Made by a program: the position numbers and the translations under genes. Positions 30,501-42,700 of a stretch of DNA of 64,000 nt are shown here, piece after piece. The notes below the pieces were generated by a model that made no database searches, had not been told where the DNA came from, and worked only from the letters and a program-made list of their open reading frames with translations. Within the stretch, counting starts at the first letter, position 1. Each line of letters begins with the position of its first letter. Origin of the DNA: Muricea muricata (Eukaryota > Cnidaria > Anthozoa > Malacalcyonacea > Plexauridae); assembly GCA_963855995.1 (NCBI GenBank), contig OY979727.1, positions 12,702,946 through 12,766,945 on the forward strand, in the 5' to 3' direction.

Positions 30501-33500
30501 ACAGTAGGTAGATTATTGACTTTACCCATTTTTTTTCACTTAATTTTAAGCCAAAACACTGGACACTGTCTACAACGAGATTTGAACCAACGTAACTGAT
30601 ACTTAACACCAAAGCCTCTACCACGCGAGACCACTTGTTCATCCTTATACAACAGTAGATAGATTATTTACTTTACCCATTTTTTTTCACCTAATTTTAA
30701 CCCAAAACACTGGAAACTGTCTACAACGAGATTTGAACCAACGTAACTGATACTTAGCACCAAAGCCTCTACCACTAAACCACTTGTTCATCCTTACGCA
30801 ACAGTAGGTAGATTATTGACTTTACCCATTTTTTTTTCACTTAATTTTAAGCCAAAATACTTGCAACTGTTACAACGAGATTTGAACCAACGTAACTGAT
30901 ACTTGGCACCAAATCCTCTACCACGAGACCACTTGTTCATCCTTATACAACAGTAGGTAGATTATTGACTTTACCCATTTTTTTCACTTAATTTTAAGCC
31001 AAAATATTTTCATCTGTCTACAACGAGAACTGAACCAGCGTAACTTGTAATCAACACCAAACCCTGCCAAACCCTGTACCACTAAACCAGTTGTTAATCC
31101 CTATACAACCGCAGGTAAATTATTGACTATAACGATTTTTTTACTTAATTTTATGCAAAAATACTTGCAAATGTCTACAACGAGATTTGAACCAACGTAA
31201 CTAATAATTAACAGCGTAGCCTGTACCACTAGACCACTTGTTCATCCTTATACAACCGCGGGTAAATTTTTGACTTTAACGATTTTTTTTACTTAATTTT
31301 AAGCAAAAATACTTGCAACTGTCTGCAACGAGATTTGAACCAACGTAACTGATAATTAACACCGCAGCCTCTACCACTAGACCAGTTGTTCATCCTTCTG
31401 CAACCGCGGGTAGATTCTTGACTTTAACGATTTTTTTACTTAATTTTAAGCAAAAATACTTGCAACTGTCTACAACGAGATTTGAACCAACGTAACTGAT
31501 TATTGACACACAGCCTGTACCACTAGACCAGTTGTTCATCCTTATGCAACCTCGGGTAGATTCTTGACTTTAACGATTTTTCTTGCTTAATTTTAAGCAA
31601 AAATACTTGCAGCTGTTACAACGAGATTTGAACCAACGTAACTGATACTTAACACTAAAGCCTCTACCACTAGACCATTTGTTCATCCTTATACAACAGT
31701 AGGTAGATTATTGACTTTACCCATTTTTTTTCACTTAATTTTAAGCCAAAACACTGGACACTGTCTACAACGAGATTTGAACCAACGTAACTGGTACTTA
31801 ACACCAAAGCCTCTACCACGAGACCACTTGTTCATCCTTATACAACAGTAGATAGATTATTTACTTTACCCATTTTTTTTCACCTAATTTTAACCCAAAA
31901 CATTGGAAACTGTCTACAACGAGATTTGAACCAACGTAACTGATATTTAGCACCAAAGCCTCTACCACTAGACCACTTGTTCACCCTTACGCAACAGTGG
32001 GAAGATTATTGACTTTACCCATTTTTTTTCACTTAATTTTAAGCAAAAATACTTGCAACTGTTACAACGAGATTTGAACCAACGTAACTGATACTTAACA
32101 CCAAAGCCTCTACCACGAGACCACTTGTTCATCCTTATACAACAGTAGGTAGATTATTGACTTTACCCATTTTTTTCACTTAATTTTAAGCCAAAATATT
32201 TTCATCTGTCTACAACGAGAACTGAACCAGCGTAACTTGTAATCAACACCAAACCCTGCCAAACCCTGTACCACTAAACCAGTTGTTAATCTCTATACAA
32301 CCGCAGGTAAATTATTGACTATAACGATTTTTTTACTTAATTTTATGCAAAAATACTTGCAACTGTCTACAACGAAATTTGAACCAACGTAACTGATGAT
32401 TAAAACCAATGCCTGGACCACTAAACCACTTGTTCATCCGTATACAACAGTAGGTAGATCACTGGCTTTAACTAATTTTTTTACTTAATTTTAAGCCAAA
32501 ATACTTGCAACTGTTTACAACGAGATTTGAGCCAACGTAACTGATAATTAACACCGTAGCCGGCACCACTAGACCAGTCAGGTTCATCCATATACAACAG
32601 TTAGTAGATTACTGGCTTTAACTAATTTTTTTACTTAATTTTAAGCCAAAATACTTGCAATTGTCTACAACGAGATTTGAACCAACGAAACTGATAATTA
32701 ACACAAAATTCTGTACCACTAGACCAGTTGTTCATCCCTATACAACAGTAGGTAGGCTATTGACTTTAGCCATTTTTTCATTTAATTTTAAGCCAAAATT
32801 CTTCCAATTGCCTACAACGAGATTTGAACCAATGTAGCTGATAATTAATACCAAAGCCTGTACCACTAGACCTTTTTCTCGTCCTTATGCAGTAGCAGGT
32901 AGATTACTGACTTTTACTAATCTTTTCTACTTAGTTTTAAGCCAAAATACTGGCAACTGTCTAAAACGAGACTTAAACCAAAGTAAATTGTACTTAACAC
33001 CAAAGTTGTAGCACTAGACCACTTGTTCATCCTTATAAAACAGTAGGTAGATTACTGACTTTAACTTTTTTTTTACTTAATTTTAAGCCAAAACACTTGC
33101 AGCTGTGTACAACGAGATTTGAAACGTAACTGTAATTAACACCAAATCCTGTGCCACTATAGATCAGTTGTTCATTCTTAAACAACAGCAGGTAGATTAT
33201 TGATGTTAAGTAATTTTTTTTATTTATTTTTAAGCCAAAGTAGTGGCAACTGTCGGCAGCGAGATTTGAACCAACGTAACTGACAATTAACATCAAAGCC
33301 TGTGCCGCTAAATCACTTGTTCACCCTTATACAACAGTAGGTAGATTATTTACTTTAACCATTTTTCTATTTAATTTTAAGCCAAAATACTTGCAACTCT
33401 CTACAACGAGATTTGAACCAACCATTTTTCATCCTTATACAACAGTAGGTAGATTACTGATTTTAACTAATCTTTTTTCTTAATTTTAAGCCAAAATACT

Positions 33501-33653
33501 TGCAATTGTTTGAAACGAGACTTGACCAACGTAGCTTGTAATTAACACACAACGCTGCACCACTAGACTACTTGTTCATCTTTATGTAACAATTGGTAGA
33601 TTATTCACTTTAATCATTTTTTTGATTAATTTTAAAGGTAGGTTACAGTCGCT
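27585..33653 (-). repeat. Left tRNA-like satellite array, about 41 monomers of about 147 bp
   Basis: Read on the minus strand, each monomer has GAACAAGTGGTCTAGTGGTA, then GAGGCTTTGG-type sequence, then GGTTCAAATCTCGTTGTAGA. TGGTCTAGTGG fits the Pol III A box (TRGYNNARNNG). GTTCAAATC fits the B box (GWTCRANNC). The boxes are about 43 bp apart, as in an intron-less tRNA gene. A T4-T5 run (AAGTATTTTTGC) follows the B box by about 20-25 bp. Spacing between successive units is 146-148 bp. Units at the left edge (27.6-28.3 kb) are the most diverged; the interior is homogenised. The arm pairing is too poor for a functional tRNA. Confidence 0.9.
28641..32230 (-). repeat. Higher-order repeat of 8 monomers (about 1193 bp, three copies)
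   Basis: A distinctive variant monomer (ACTGAACCAGCGTAACTTG, with a duplicated CCAAACCCTG) recurs at 28641, 29834, 31029 and 32221, i.e. every 1192-1195 bp. The seven monomers in between repeat in the same order with few differences. This indicates recent block duplication or unequal exchange. Confidence 0.88.
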
Positions 33654-33680
33654 AATGTAAACAAACGCTTTGTTTACATT
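33654..33680. repeat. Perfect palindrome at the centre of the two arrays
   Basis: Arms AATGTAAACAAA and TTTGTTTACATT, 12 bp each, perfect, with a 3-bp spacer CGC. Each arm contains TGTTTAC, a forkhead-type core, in opposite orientations. It replaces the B-box half of the last left monomer. About 40 bp to the right a left-type A-box half (near 33700-33712) runs straight into a right-type B-box half (GGGTTTAAGCACTG). Confidence 0.9.
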
Positions 33681-33718
33681 TTGAGCCTGTACCACGAGAC
33701 CACTTGTTCATCCTTACA

Positions 33719-36700
33719 CGGGTTTAAGCACTGACTTAATTATACTCTTTTCCTTTCGTTGTTATAGTGAAAAGTACGTTAAATAAAATAATATGCCGCG
33801 TCAACACACAAATTAACAAGTGGTCTGGTGGTACTTGCTACCATTTGTCACACCGTTTTTCTGGGTTCAAGCACAGGCCTAATCAACCTCTGTTTCTTTG
33901 GTAGTTAAAGTGAAAAATGCGTTAAATAAAATAATATGCCGCACTGACACACAAATGAACAAGTGGTCTAGTGGTATTTGCTACCAGTTGTCAGGCAGTT
34001 TCTTCAGGGTTCAAGCACTGGCCTAATCATCCTCTTTTCGTTTGGTTCTTAAAGTGAAAAAATGCGTTAAATAAAATAATATGCCGTGTTAATACACAAA
34101 TGGACAAGTGGTCTAGTGGTACTTACTACAAAATTTCAGGCAGCTTATTCAGGGTTAACGCACTGGCCTAAGCATCCTCATTTACTTTGGTTGTTAAGAT
34201 GAAAAATGCGTCATCAAATAAAATAATATGCCGTACTAACACACCAACGAACAAGTGGTCTAGTGGTACTTGCTACCAATTATCAAGCCGTTTCTTCAGG
34301 GTTCAAGAACTGGCCTAATCGTCTTTTTTTACTTCGGTTCTTAAAGTGAAAAATGTGTCATCAAATAAAATAATATGCCGTACTAACACACCAACGAACA
34401 AGTGGTCTAGTGGTACTAGCTACCAAATATCAAGCCGTTTCTTCAGGGTTCAAGCACTGGCCTAATCGTCTTTTTTTACTTCGGTTCTTAAAGTGAAAAA
34501 TGTGTCATCAAATAAAATAATATGCCGTACTAACACACCAACGAACAAGTGGTCTAGTAGTATTAGCTACCAATTATCAAGCCGTTTCTTCAGGGTTCAA
34601 GCACTGGCCTAATCATCTTTTTTTACTTCGGTTCTTAAAGTGAAAAATGTGTCATCAAATAAAATAATATGCCGTACTAACACACCAACGAACAAGTGGT
34701 CTATTGGTACTTGCTGCCAATTATCAAGCCGTTTCTTCAGGGTTCAAGAACTGGCCTAATCGTCGTTTTTTACTTCGGTTCTTAAAGTGAAAAATGTGTC
34801 ATCAAATAAAATAATATGCCGTACTAACACACCAACGAACAAGTGGTCTAGTGGTACTTGCTACCAATTATCAAGCCGTTTGTTCAGGGTTCAAGCACTG
34901 GCCTAATCGTCTTTTTTTACTTCGGTTCTTAAAGTGAAAAATGTGTCATCAAATAAAATAATATGCCGTACTAACACACCAACGAACAAGTGGTCTAGTG
35001 GTACTTGCTACCAATTATCAAGCCGTTTCTTCAGGGTTCAAGAACTGGCCTAATCATCGTTTTTTACTTCGGTTCTTAAAGTGAAAAATGTGTCATCAAA
35101 TAAAATAATATGCCGTACTAACACACCAACGAACAAGTGGTCTAGTGGTACTTGCTACCAATTATCAAGCCGTTTCTTCAGGGTTCAAGAACTGGTTTAA
35201 TCGTCGTTTTTTACTTCGGTTCTTAAAGTGAAAAATGTGTCATCAAATAAAATAATATGCCGTACTAACACACCAACGAACAAGTGGTCCAGTGGTACTT
35301 TCTACCAATTATCAAGCCGTTTCTTCAGGGTTCAAGAACTGGCCTAATCGTCGTTTTTTACTTCGGTTCTTAAAGTGAAAATGTGTCATCAAATAAAATA
35401 ATATGCCGTACTAACACACCAACGAACAAGTGGTCTAGTTGTACTTGCTACCAATTATCAAGCCGTTTCTTCAGGGTTCAAGAACTGGCCTAATCGTCGT
35501 TTTTTACTTCGGTTCTTAAAGTGAAAAATGTGTCATCAAATAAAATAATATGCCGTACTAACACACCAACGAACAAGTGGTCTAGTAGTACTAGTTACCA
35601 ATTATCAAGCCGTTTCTTCAGGGTTCAAGCACTGGCCTAATCATCTTTTTTTATTTCGGTTCTTAAAGTGAAAAATGTGTCATCAAATAAAATAATATGC
35701 CGTACTAACACACCAACGAACAAGTGGTCTATTGGTACTTGCTGCCAATTATCAAGCCGTTTCTTCAGGGTTCAAGAACTGGCCTAATCGTCGTTTTTTA
35801 CTTCGGTTCTTAAAGTGAAAATGTGTCATCAAATAAAATAATATGCCGTACTAACACACCAACGAACAAGTGGTCTAGTGGTACTTGCTACCAATTATCA
35901 AGCCGTTTCTTCAGGGTTCAAGAACTGGCCTAATCATCGTTTTTTACTTCGGTTCTTAAAGTGAAAAATGTGTCATCAAATAAAATAATATGCCGTACTA
36001 ACACACCAACGAACAAGTGGTCTAGTGGTACTTGCTACCAATTATCAAGCCGTTTCTTCAGGGTTCAAGAACTGGTTTAATCGTCGTTTTTTACTTCGGT
36101 TCTTAAAGTGAAAAATGTGTCATCAAATAAAATAATATGCCGTACTAACACACCAACGAACAAGTGGTCCAGTGGTACTTTCTACCAATTATCAAGCCGT
36201 TTCTTCAGGGTTCAAGAACTGGCCTAATCGTCGTTTTTTACTTCGGTTCTTAAAGTGAAAATGTGTCATCAAATAAAATAATATGCCGTACTAACACACC
36301 AACGAACAAGTGGTCTAGTGGTACTTGCTACCAATTATCAAGCCGTTTCTTCAGGGTTCAAGAACTGGCCTAATCGTCGTTTTTTACTTCGGTTCTTAAA
36401 GTGAAAAATGTGTCATCAAATAAAATAATATGCCGTACTAACACACCAACGAACAAGTGGTCTAGTAGTACTAGCTACCAATTATCAAGCCGTTTCTTCA
36501 GGGTTCAAGCACTGGCCTAATCATCTTTTTTTATTTCGGTTCTTAAAGTGAAAAATGTGTCATCAAATAAAATAATATGCCGTACTAACACACCAACGAA
36601 CAAGTGGTCTATTGGTACTTGCTGCCAATTATCAAGCCGTTTCTTCAGGGTTCAAGAACTGGCCTAATCGTCGTTTTTTACTTCGGTTCTTAAAGTGAAA

Positions 36701-39700
36701 ATGTGTCATCAAATAAAATAATATGCCGTACTAACACACCAACGAACAAGTGGTCTAGTGGTACTTGCTACCAATTATCAAGCCGTTTCTTCAGGGTTCA
36801 AGAACTGGCCTAATCGTCGTTTTTTACTTCGGTTCTTAAAGTGAAAAATGTGTCATCAAATAAAATAATATGCCGTACTAACACACCAACGAACAAGTGG
36901 TCTAGTAGTACTAGCTACCAATTATCAAGCCGTTTCTTCAGGGTTCAAGAACTGGCCTAATCGTCGTTTTTTACTTCGGTTCTTAAAGTGAAAAATGTGT
37001 CATCAAATAAAATAATATGCCGTATTAACACACCAACGAACAAGTGGTCCAGTGGTACTTGCTACCAATTATCAAGCCGTTTCTTCAGGGTTCAAGAACT
37101 GGCCTAATCGTCGTTTTTTACTTCGGTTCTTAAAGTGAAAATGTGTCATCAAATAAAATAATATGCCGTACTAACACACCAACGAACAAGTGGTCTAGTG
37201 GTACTTGCTACCAATTATCAAGCCGTTTCTTCAGGGTTCAAGAACTGGCCTAATCGTCGTTTTTTACTTCGGTTCTTAAAGTGAAAAATGTGTCATCAAA
37301 TAAAATAATATGCCGTACTAACACACCAACGAACAAGTGGTCTAGTGGTACTTGCTACCAATTATCAAGCCGTTTCTTCAGGGTTCAAGCACTGGCCTAA
37401 TCATCCTCTTTTCCTTTGGTTCTTAAAGTGAAAAATGTGTCATCAAATAAAATAATATGCCACGCGAACTCACAAATGAAGATGTGGTCAAGTGGTACTT
37501 GCTACCAATTATCACGCCGTTTCTTCAGGGTTCAAGAACTGGCCTAATCATCGTTTTTTACTTCGGTTCTTAAAGTGAAAAATGTGTCATCAAATAAAAT
37601 AATATGCCGTACTAACACACCAACGAACAAGTGGTCTAGTAGTACTAGCTACCAATTATCAAGCCGTTTCTTCAGGGTTCAAGCACTGGCCTAATCATCT
37701 TTTTTTACTTCGGTTCTTAAAGTGAAAAATGTGTCATCAAATAAAATAATATGCCGTACTAACACACCAACGAACAAGTGGTCTATTGGTACTTGCTGCC
37801 AATTATCAAGCCGTTTCTTCAGGGTTCAAGAACTGGCCTAATCGTCGTTTTTTACTTCGGTTCTTAAAGTGAAAAATGTGTCATCAAATAAAATAATATG
37901 CCGTACTAACACACCAACGAACAAGTGGTCTAGTGGTACTTGCTACCAATTATCAAGCCGTTTCTTCAGGGTTCAAGCACTGGCCTAATCATCCTCTTTT
38001 CCTTTGGTTCTTAAAGTGAAAAATGTGTCATCAAATAAAATAATATGCCACGCTAACTCACAAATGAAGATGTGGTCAAGTGGTACTTGCTACCAATTAT
38101 CACGCCGTTTCTTCAGGGTTCAAGAACTGGCCTAATCATCGTTTTTTACTTCGGTTCTTAAAGTGAAAAATGTGTCATCAAATAAAATAATATGCCGTAC
38201 TAACACACCAACGAACAAGTGGTCTAGTAGTACTAGCTACCAATTATCAAGCCGTTTCTTCAGGGTTCAAGCACTGGCCTAATCATCTTTTTTTACTTCG
38301 GTTCTTAAAGTGAAAAATGTGTCATCAAATAAAATAATATGCCGTACTAACACACCAACGAACAAGTGGTCTATTGGTACTTGCTGCCAATTATCAAGCC
38401 GTTTCTTCAGGGTTCAAGAACTGGCCTAATCGTCGTTTTTTACTTCGGTTCTTAAAGTGAAAAATGTGTCATCAAATAAAATAATATGCCGTACTAACAC
38501 ACCAACGAACAAGTGGTCTAGTGGTACTTGCTACCAATTATCAAGCCGTTTGTTCAGGGTTCAAGCACTGGCCTAATCGTCTTTTTTTACTTCGGTTCTT
38601 AAAGTGAAAAATGTGTCATCAAATAAAATAATATGCCGTATTAACACACCAACGAACAAGTGGTCTAGTGGTACTTGCTACCAATTATCAAGCCGTTTCT
38701 TCAGGGTTCAAGAACTGGCCTAATCATCGTTTTTTACTTCGGTTCTTAAAGTGAAAAATGTGTCATCAAATAAAATAATATGCCGTACTAACACACCAAC
38801 GAACAAGTGGTCTAGTGGTACTTGCTACCAATTATCAAGCCGTTTCTTCAGGGTTCAAGAACTGGCCTAATCGTCGTTTTTTACTTCGGTTCTTAAAGTG
38901 AAAAATGTGTCATCAAATAAAATAATATGCCGTACTAACACACCAACGAACAAGTGGTCCAGTGGTACTTGCTACCAATTATCAAGCCGTTTCTTCAGGG
39001 TTCAAGAACTGGCCTAATCGTCGTTTTTTACTTCGGTTCTTAAAGTGAAAATGTGTCATCAAATAAAATAATATGCCGTACTAACACACCAACGAACAAG
39101 TGGTCTAGTGGTACTTGCTACCAATTATCAAGCCGTTTCTTCAGGGTTCAAGAACTGGCCTAATCATCGTTTTTTACTTCGGTTCTTAAAGTGAAAAATG
39201 TGTCATCAAATAAAATAATATGCCGTACTAACACACCAACGAACAAGTGGTCTAGTGGTACTTGCTACCAATTATCAAGCCGTTTCTTCAGGGTTCAAGA
39301 ACTGGTTTAATCGTCGTTTTTTACTTCGGTTCTTAAAGTGAAAAATGTGTCATCAAATAAAATAATATGCCGTACTAACACACCAACGAACAAGTGGTCC
39401 AGTGGTACTTTCTACCAATTATCAAGCCGTTTCTTCAGGGTTCAAGAACTGGCCTAATCGTCGTTTTTTACTTCGGTTCTTAAAGTGAAAATGTGTCATC
39501 AAATAAAATAATATGCCGTACTAACACACCAACGAACAAGTGGTCTAGTGGTACTTGCTACCAATTATCAAGCCGTTTCTTCAGGGTTCAAGAACTGGCC
39601 TAATCGTCGTTTTTTACTTCGGTTCTTAAAGTGAAAAATGTGTCATCAAATAAAATAATATGCCGTACTAACACACCAACGAACAAGTGGTCTAGTAGTA

Positions 39701-42700
39701 CTAGCTACCAATTATCAAGCCGTTTCTTCAGGGTTCAAGCACTGGCCTAATCATCTTTTTTTATTTCGGTTCTTAAAGTGAAAAATGTGTCATCAAATAA
39801 AATAATATGCCGTACTAACACACCAACGAACAAGTGGTCTATTGGTACTTGCTGCCAATTATCAAGCCGTTTCTTCAGGGTTCAAGAACTGGCCTAATCG
39901 TCGTTTTTTACTTCGGTTCTTAAAGTGAAAATGTGTCATCAAATAAAATAATATGCCGTACTAACACACCAACGAACAAGTGGTCTAGTGGTACTTGCTA
40001 CCAATTATCAAGCCGTTTCTTCAGGGTTCAAGAACTGGCCTAATCGTCGTTTTTTACTTCGGTTCTTAAAGTGAAAAATGTGTCATCAAATAAAATAATA
40101 TGCCGTACTAACACACCAACGAACAAGTGGTCTAGTAGTACTAGCTACCAATTATCAAGCCGTTTCTTCAGGGTTCAAGAACTGGCCTAATCGTCGTTTT
40201 TTACTTCGGTTCTTAAAGTGAAAAATGTGTCATCAAATAAAATAATATGCCGTATTAACACACCAACGAACAAGTGGTCCAGTGGTACTTGCTACCAATT
40301 ATCAAGCCGTTTCTTCAGGGTTCAAGAACTGGCCTAATCGTCGTTTTTTACTTCGGTTCTTAAAGTGAAAATGTGTCATCAAATAAAATAATATGCCGTA
40401 CTAACACACCAACGAACAAGTGGTCTAGTGGTACTTGCTACCAATTATCAAGCCGTTTCTTCAGGGTTCAAGAACTGGCCTAATCGTCGTTTTTTACTTC
40501 GGTTCTTAAAGTGAAAAATGTGTCATCAAATAAAATAATATGCCGTACTAACACACCAACGAACAAGTGGTCTAGTGGTACTTGCTACCAATTATCAAGC
40601 CGTTTCTTCAGGGTTCAAGCACTGGCCTAATCATCCTCTTTTCCTTTGGTTCTTAAAGTGAAAAATGTGTCATCAAATAAAATAATATGCCACGCGAACT
40701 CACAAATGAAGATGTGGTCAAGTGGTACTTGCTACCAATTATCACGCCGTTTCTTCAGGGTTCAAGAACTGGCCTAATCATCGTTTTTTACTTCGGTTCT
40801 TAAAGTGAAAAATGTGTCATCAAATAAAATAATATGCCGTACTAACACACCAACGAACAAGTGGTCTAGTAGTACTAGCTACCAATTATCAAGCCGTTTC
40901 TTCAGGGTTCAAGCACTGGCCTAATCATCTTTTTTTACTTCGGTTCTTAAAGTGAAAAATGTGTCATCAAATAAAATAATATGCCGTACTAACACACCAA
41001 CGAACAAGTGGTCTATTGGTACTTGCTGCCAATTATCAAGCCGTTTCTTCAGGGTTCAAGAACTGGCCTAATCGTCGTTTTTTACTTCGGTTCTTAAAGT
41101 GAAAAATGTGTCATCAAATAAAATAATATGCCGTACTAACACACCAACGAACAAGTGGTCTAGTGGTACTTGCTACCAATTATCAAGCCGTTTCTTCAGG
41201 GTTCAAGCACTGGCCTAATCATCCTCTTTTCCTTTGGTTCTTAAAGTGAAAAATGTGTCATCAAATAAAATAATATGCCACGCTAACTCACAAATGAAGA
41301 TGTGGTCAAGTGGTACTTGCTACCAATTATCACGCCGTTTCTTCAGGGTTCAAGAACTGGCCTAATCATCGTTTTTTACTTCGGTTCTTAAAGTGAAAAA
41401 TGTGTCATCAAATAAAATAATATGCCGTACTAACACACCAACGAACAAGTGGTCTAGTAGTACTAGCTACCAATTATCAAGCCGTTTCTTCAGGGTTCAA
41501 GCACTGGCCTAATCATCTTTTTTTACTTCGGTTCTTAAAGTGAAAAATGTGTCATCAAATAAAATAATATGCCGTACTAACACACCAACGAACAAGTGGT
41601 CTATTGGTACTTGCTGCCAATTATCAAGCCGTTTCTTCAGGGTTCAAGAACTGGCCTAATCGTCGTTTTTTACTTCGGTTCTTAAAGTGAAAAATGTGTC
41701 ATCAAATAAAATAATATGCCGTACTAACACACCAACGAACAAGTGGTCTAGTGGTACTTGCTACCAATTATCAAGCCGTTTGTTCAGGGTTCAAGCACTG
41801 GCCTAATCGTCTTTTTTTACTTCGGTTCTTAAAGTGAAAAATGTGTCATCAAATAAAATAATATGCCGTATTAACACACCAACGAACAAGTGGTCTAGTG
41901 GTACTTGCTACCAATTATCAAGCCGTTTCTTCAGGGTTCAAGAACTGGCCTAATCATCGTTTTTTACTTCGGTTCTTAAAGTGAAAAATGTGTCATCAAA
42001 TAAAATAATATGCCGTACTAACACACCAACGAACAAGTGGTCTAGTGGTACTTGCTACCAATTATCAAGCCGTTTCTTCAGGGTTCAAGAACTGGCCTAA
42101 TCGTCGTTTTTTACTTCGGTTCTTAAAGTGAAAAATGTGTCATCAAATAAAATAATATGCCGTACTAACACACCAACGAACAAGTGGTCCAGTGGTACTT
42201 GCTACCAATTATCAAGCCGTTTCTTCAGGGTTCAAGAACTGGCCTAATCGTCGTTTTTTACTTCGGTTCTTAAAGTGAAAATGTGTCATCAAATAAAATA
42301 ATATGCCGTACTAACACACCAACGAACAAGTGGTCCAGTGGTACTTGCTACCAATTATCAAGCCGTTTCTTCAGGGTTCAAGAACTGGCCTAATCGTCGT
42401 TTTTTACTTCGGTTCTTAAAGTGAAAAATGTGTCATCAAATAAAATAATATGCCGTACTAACACACCAACGAACAAGTGGTCCAGTGGTACTTGCTACCA
42501 ATTATCAAGCCGTTTCTTCAGGGTTCAAGAACTGGCCTAATCGTCGTTTTTTACTTCGGTTCTTAAAGTGAAAATGTGTCATCAAATAAAATAATATGCC
42601 GTACTAACACACCAACGAACAAGTGGTCTAGTGGTACTTGCTACCAATTATCAAGCCGTTTCTTCAGGGTTCAAGAACTGGCCTAATCGTCGTTTTTTAC

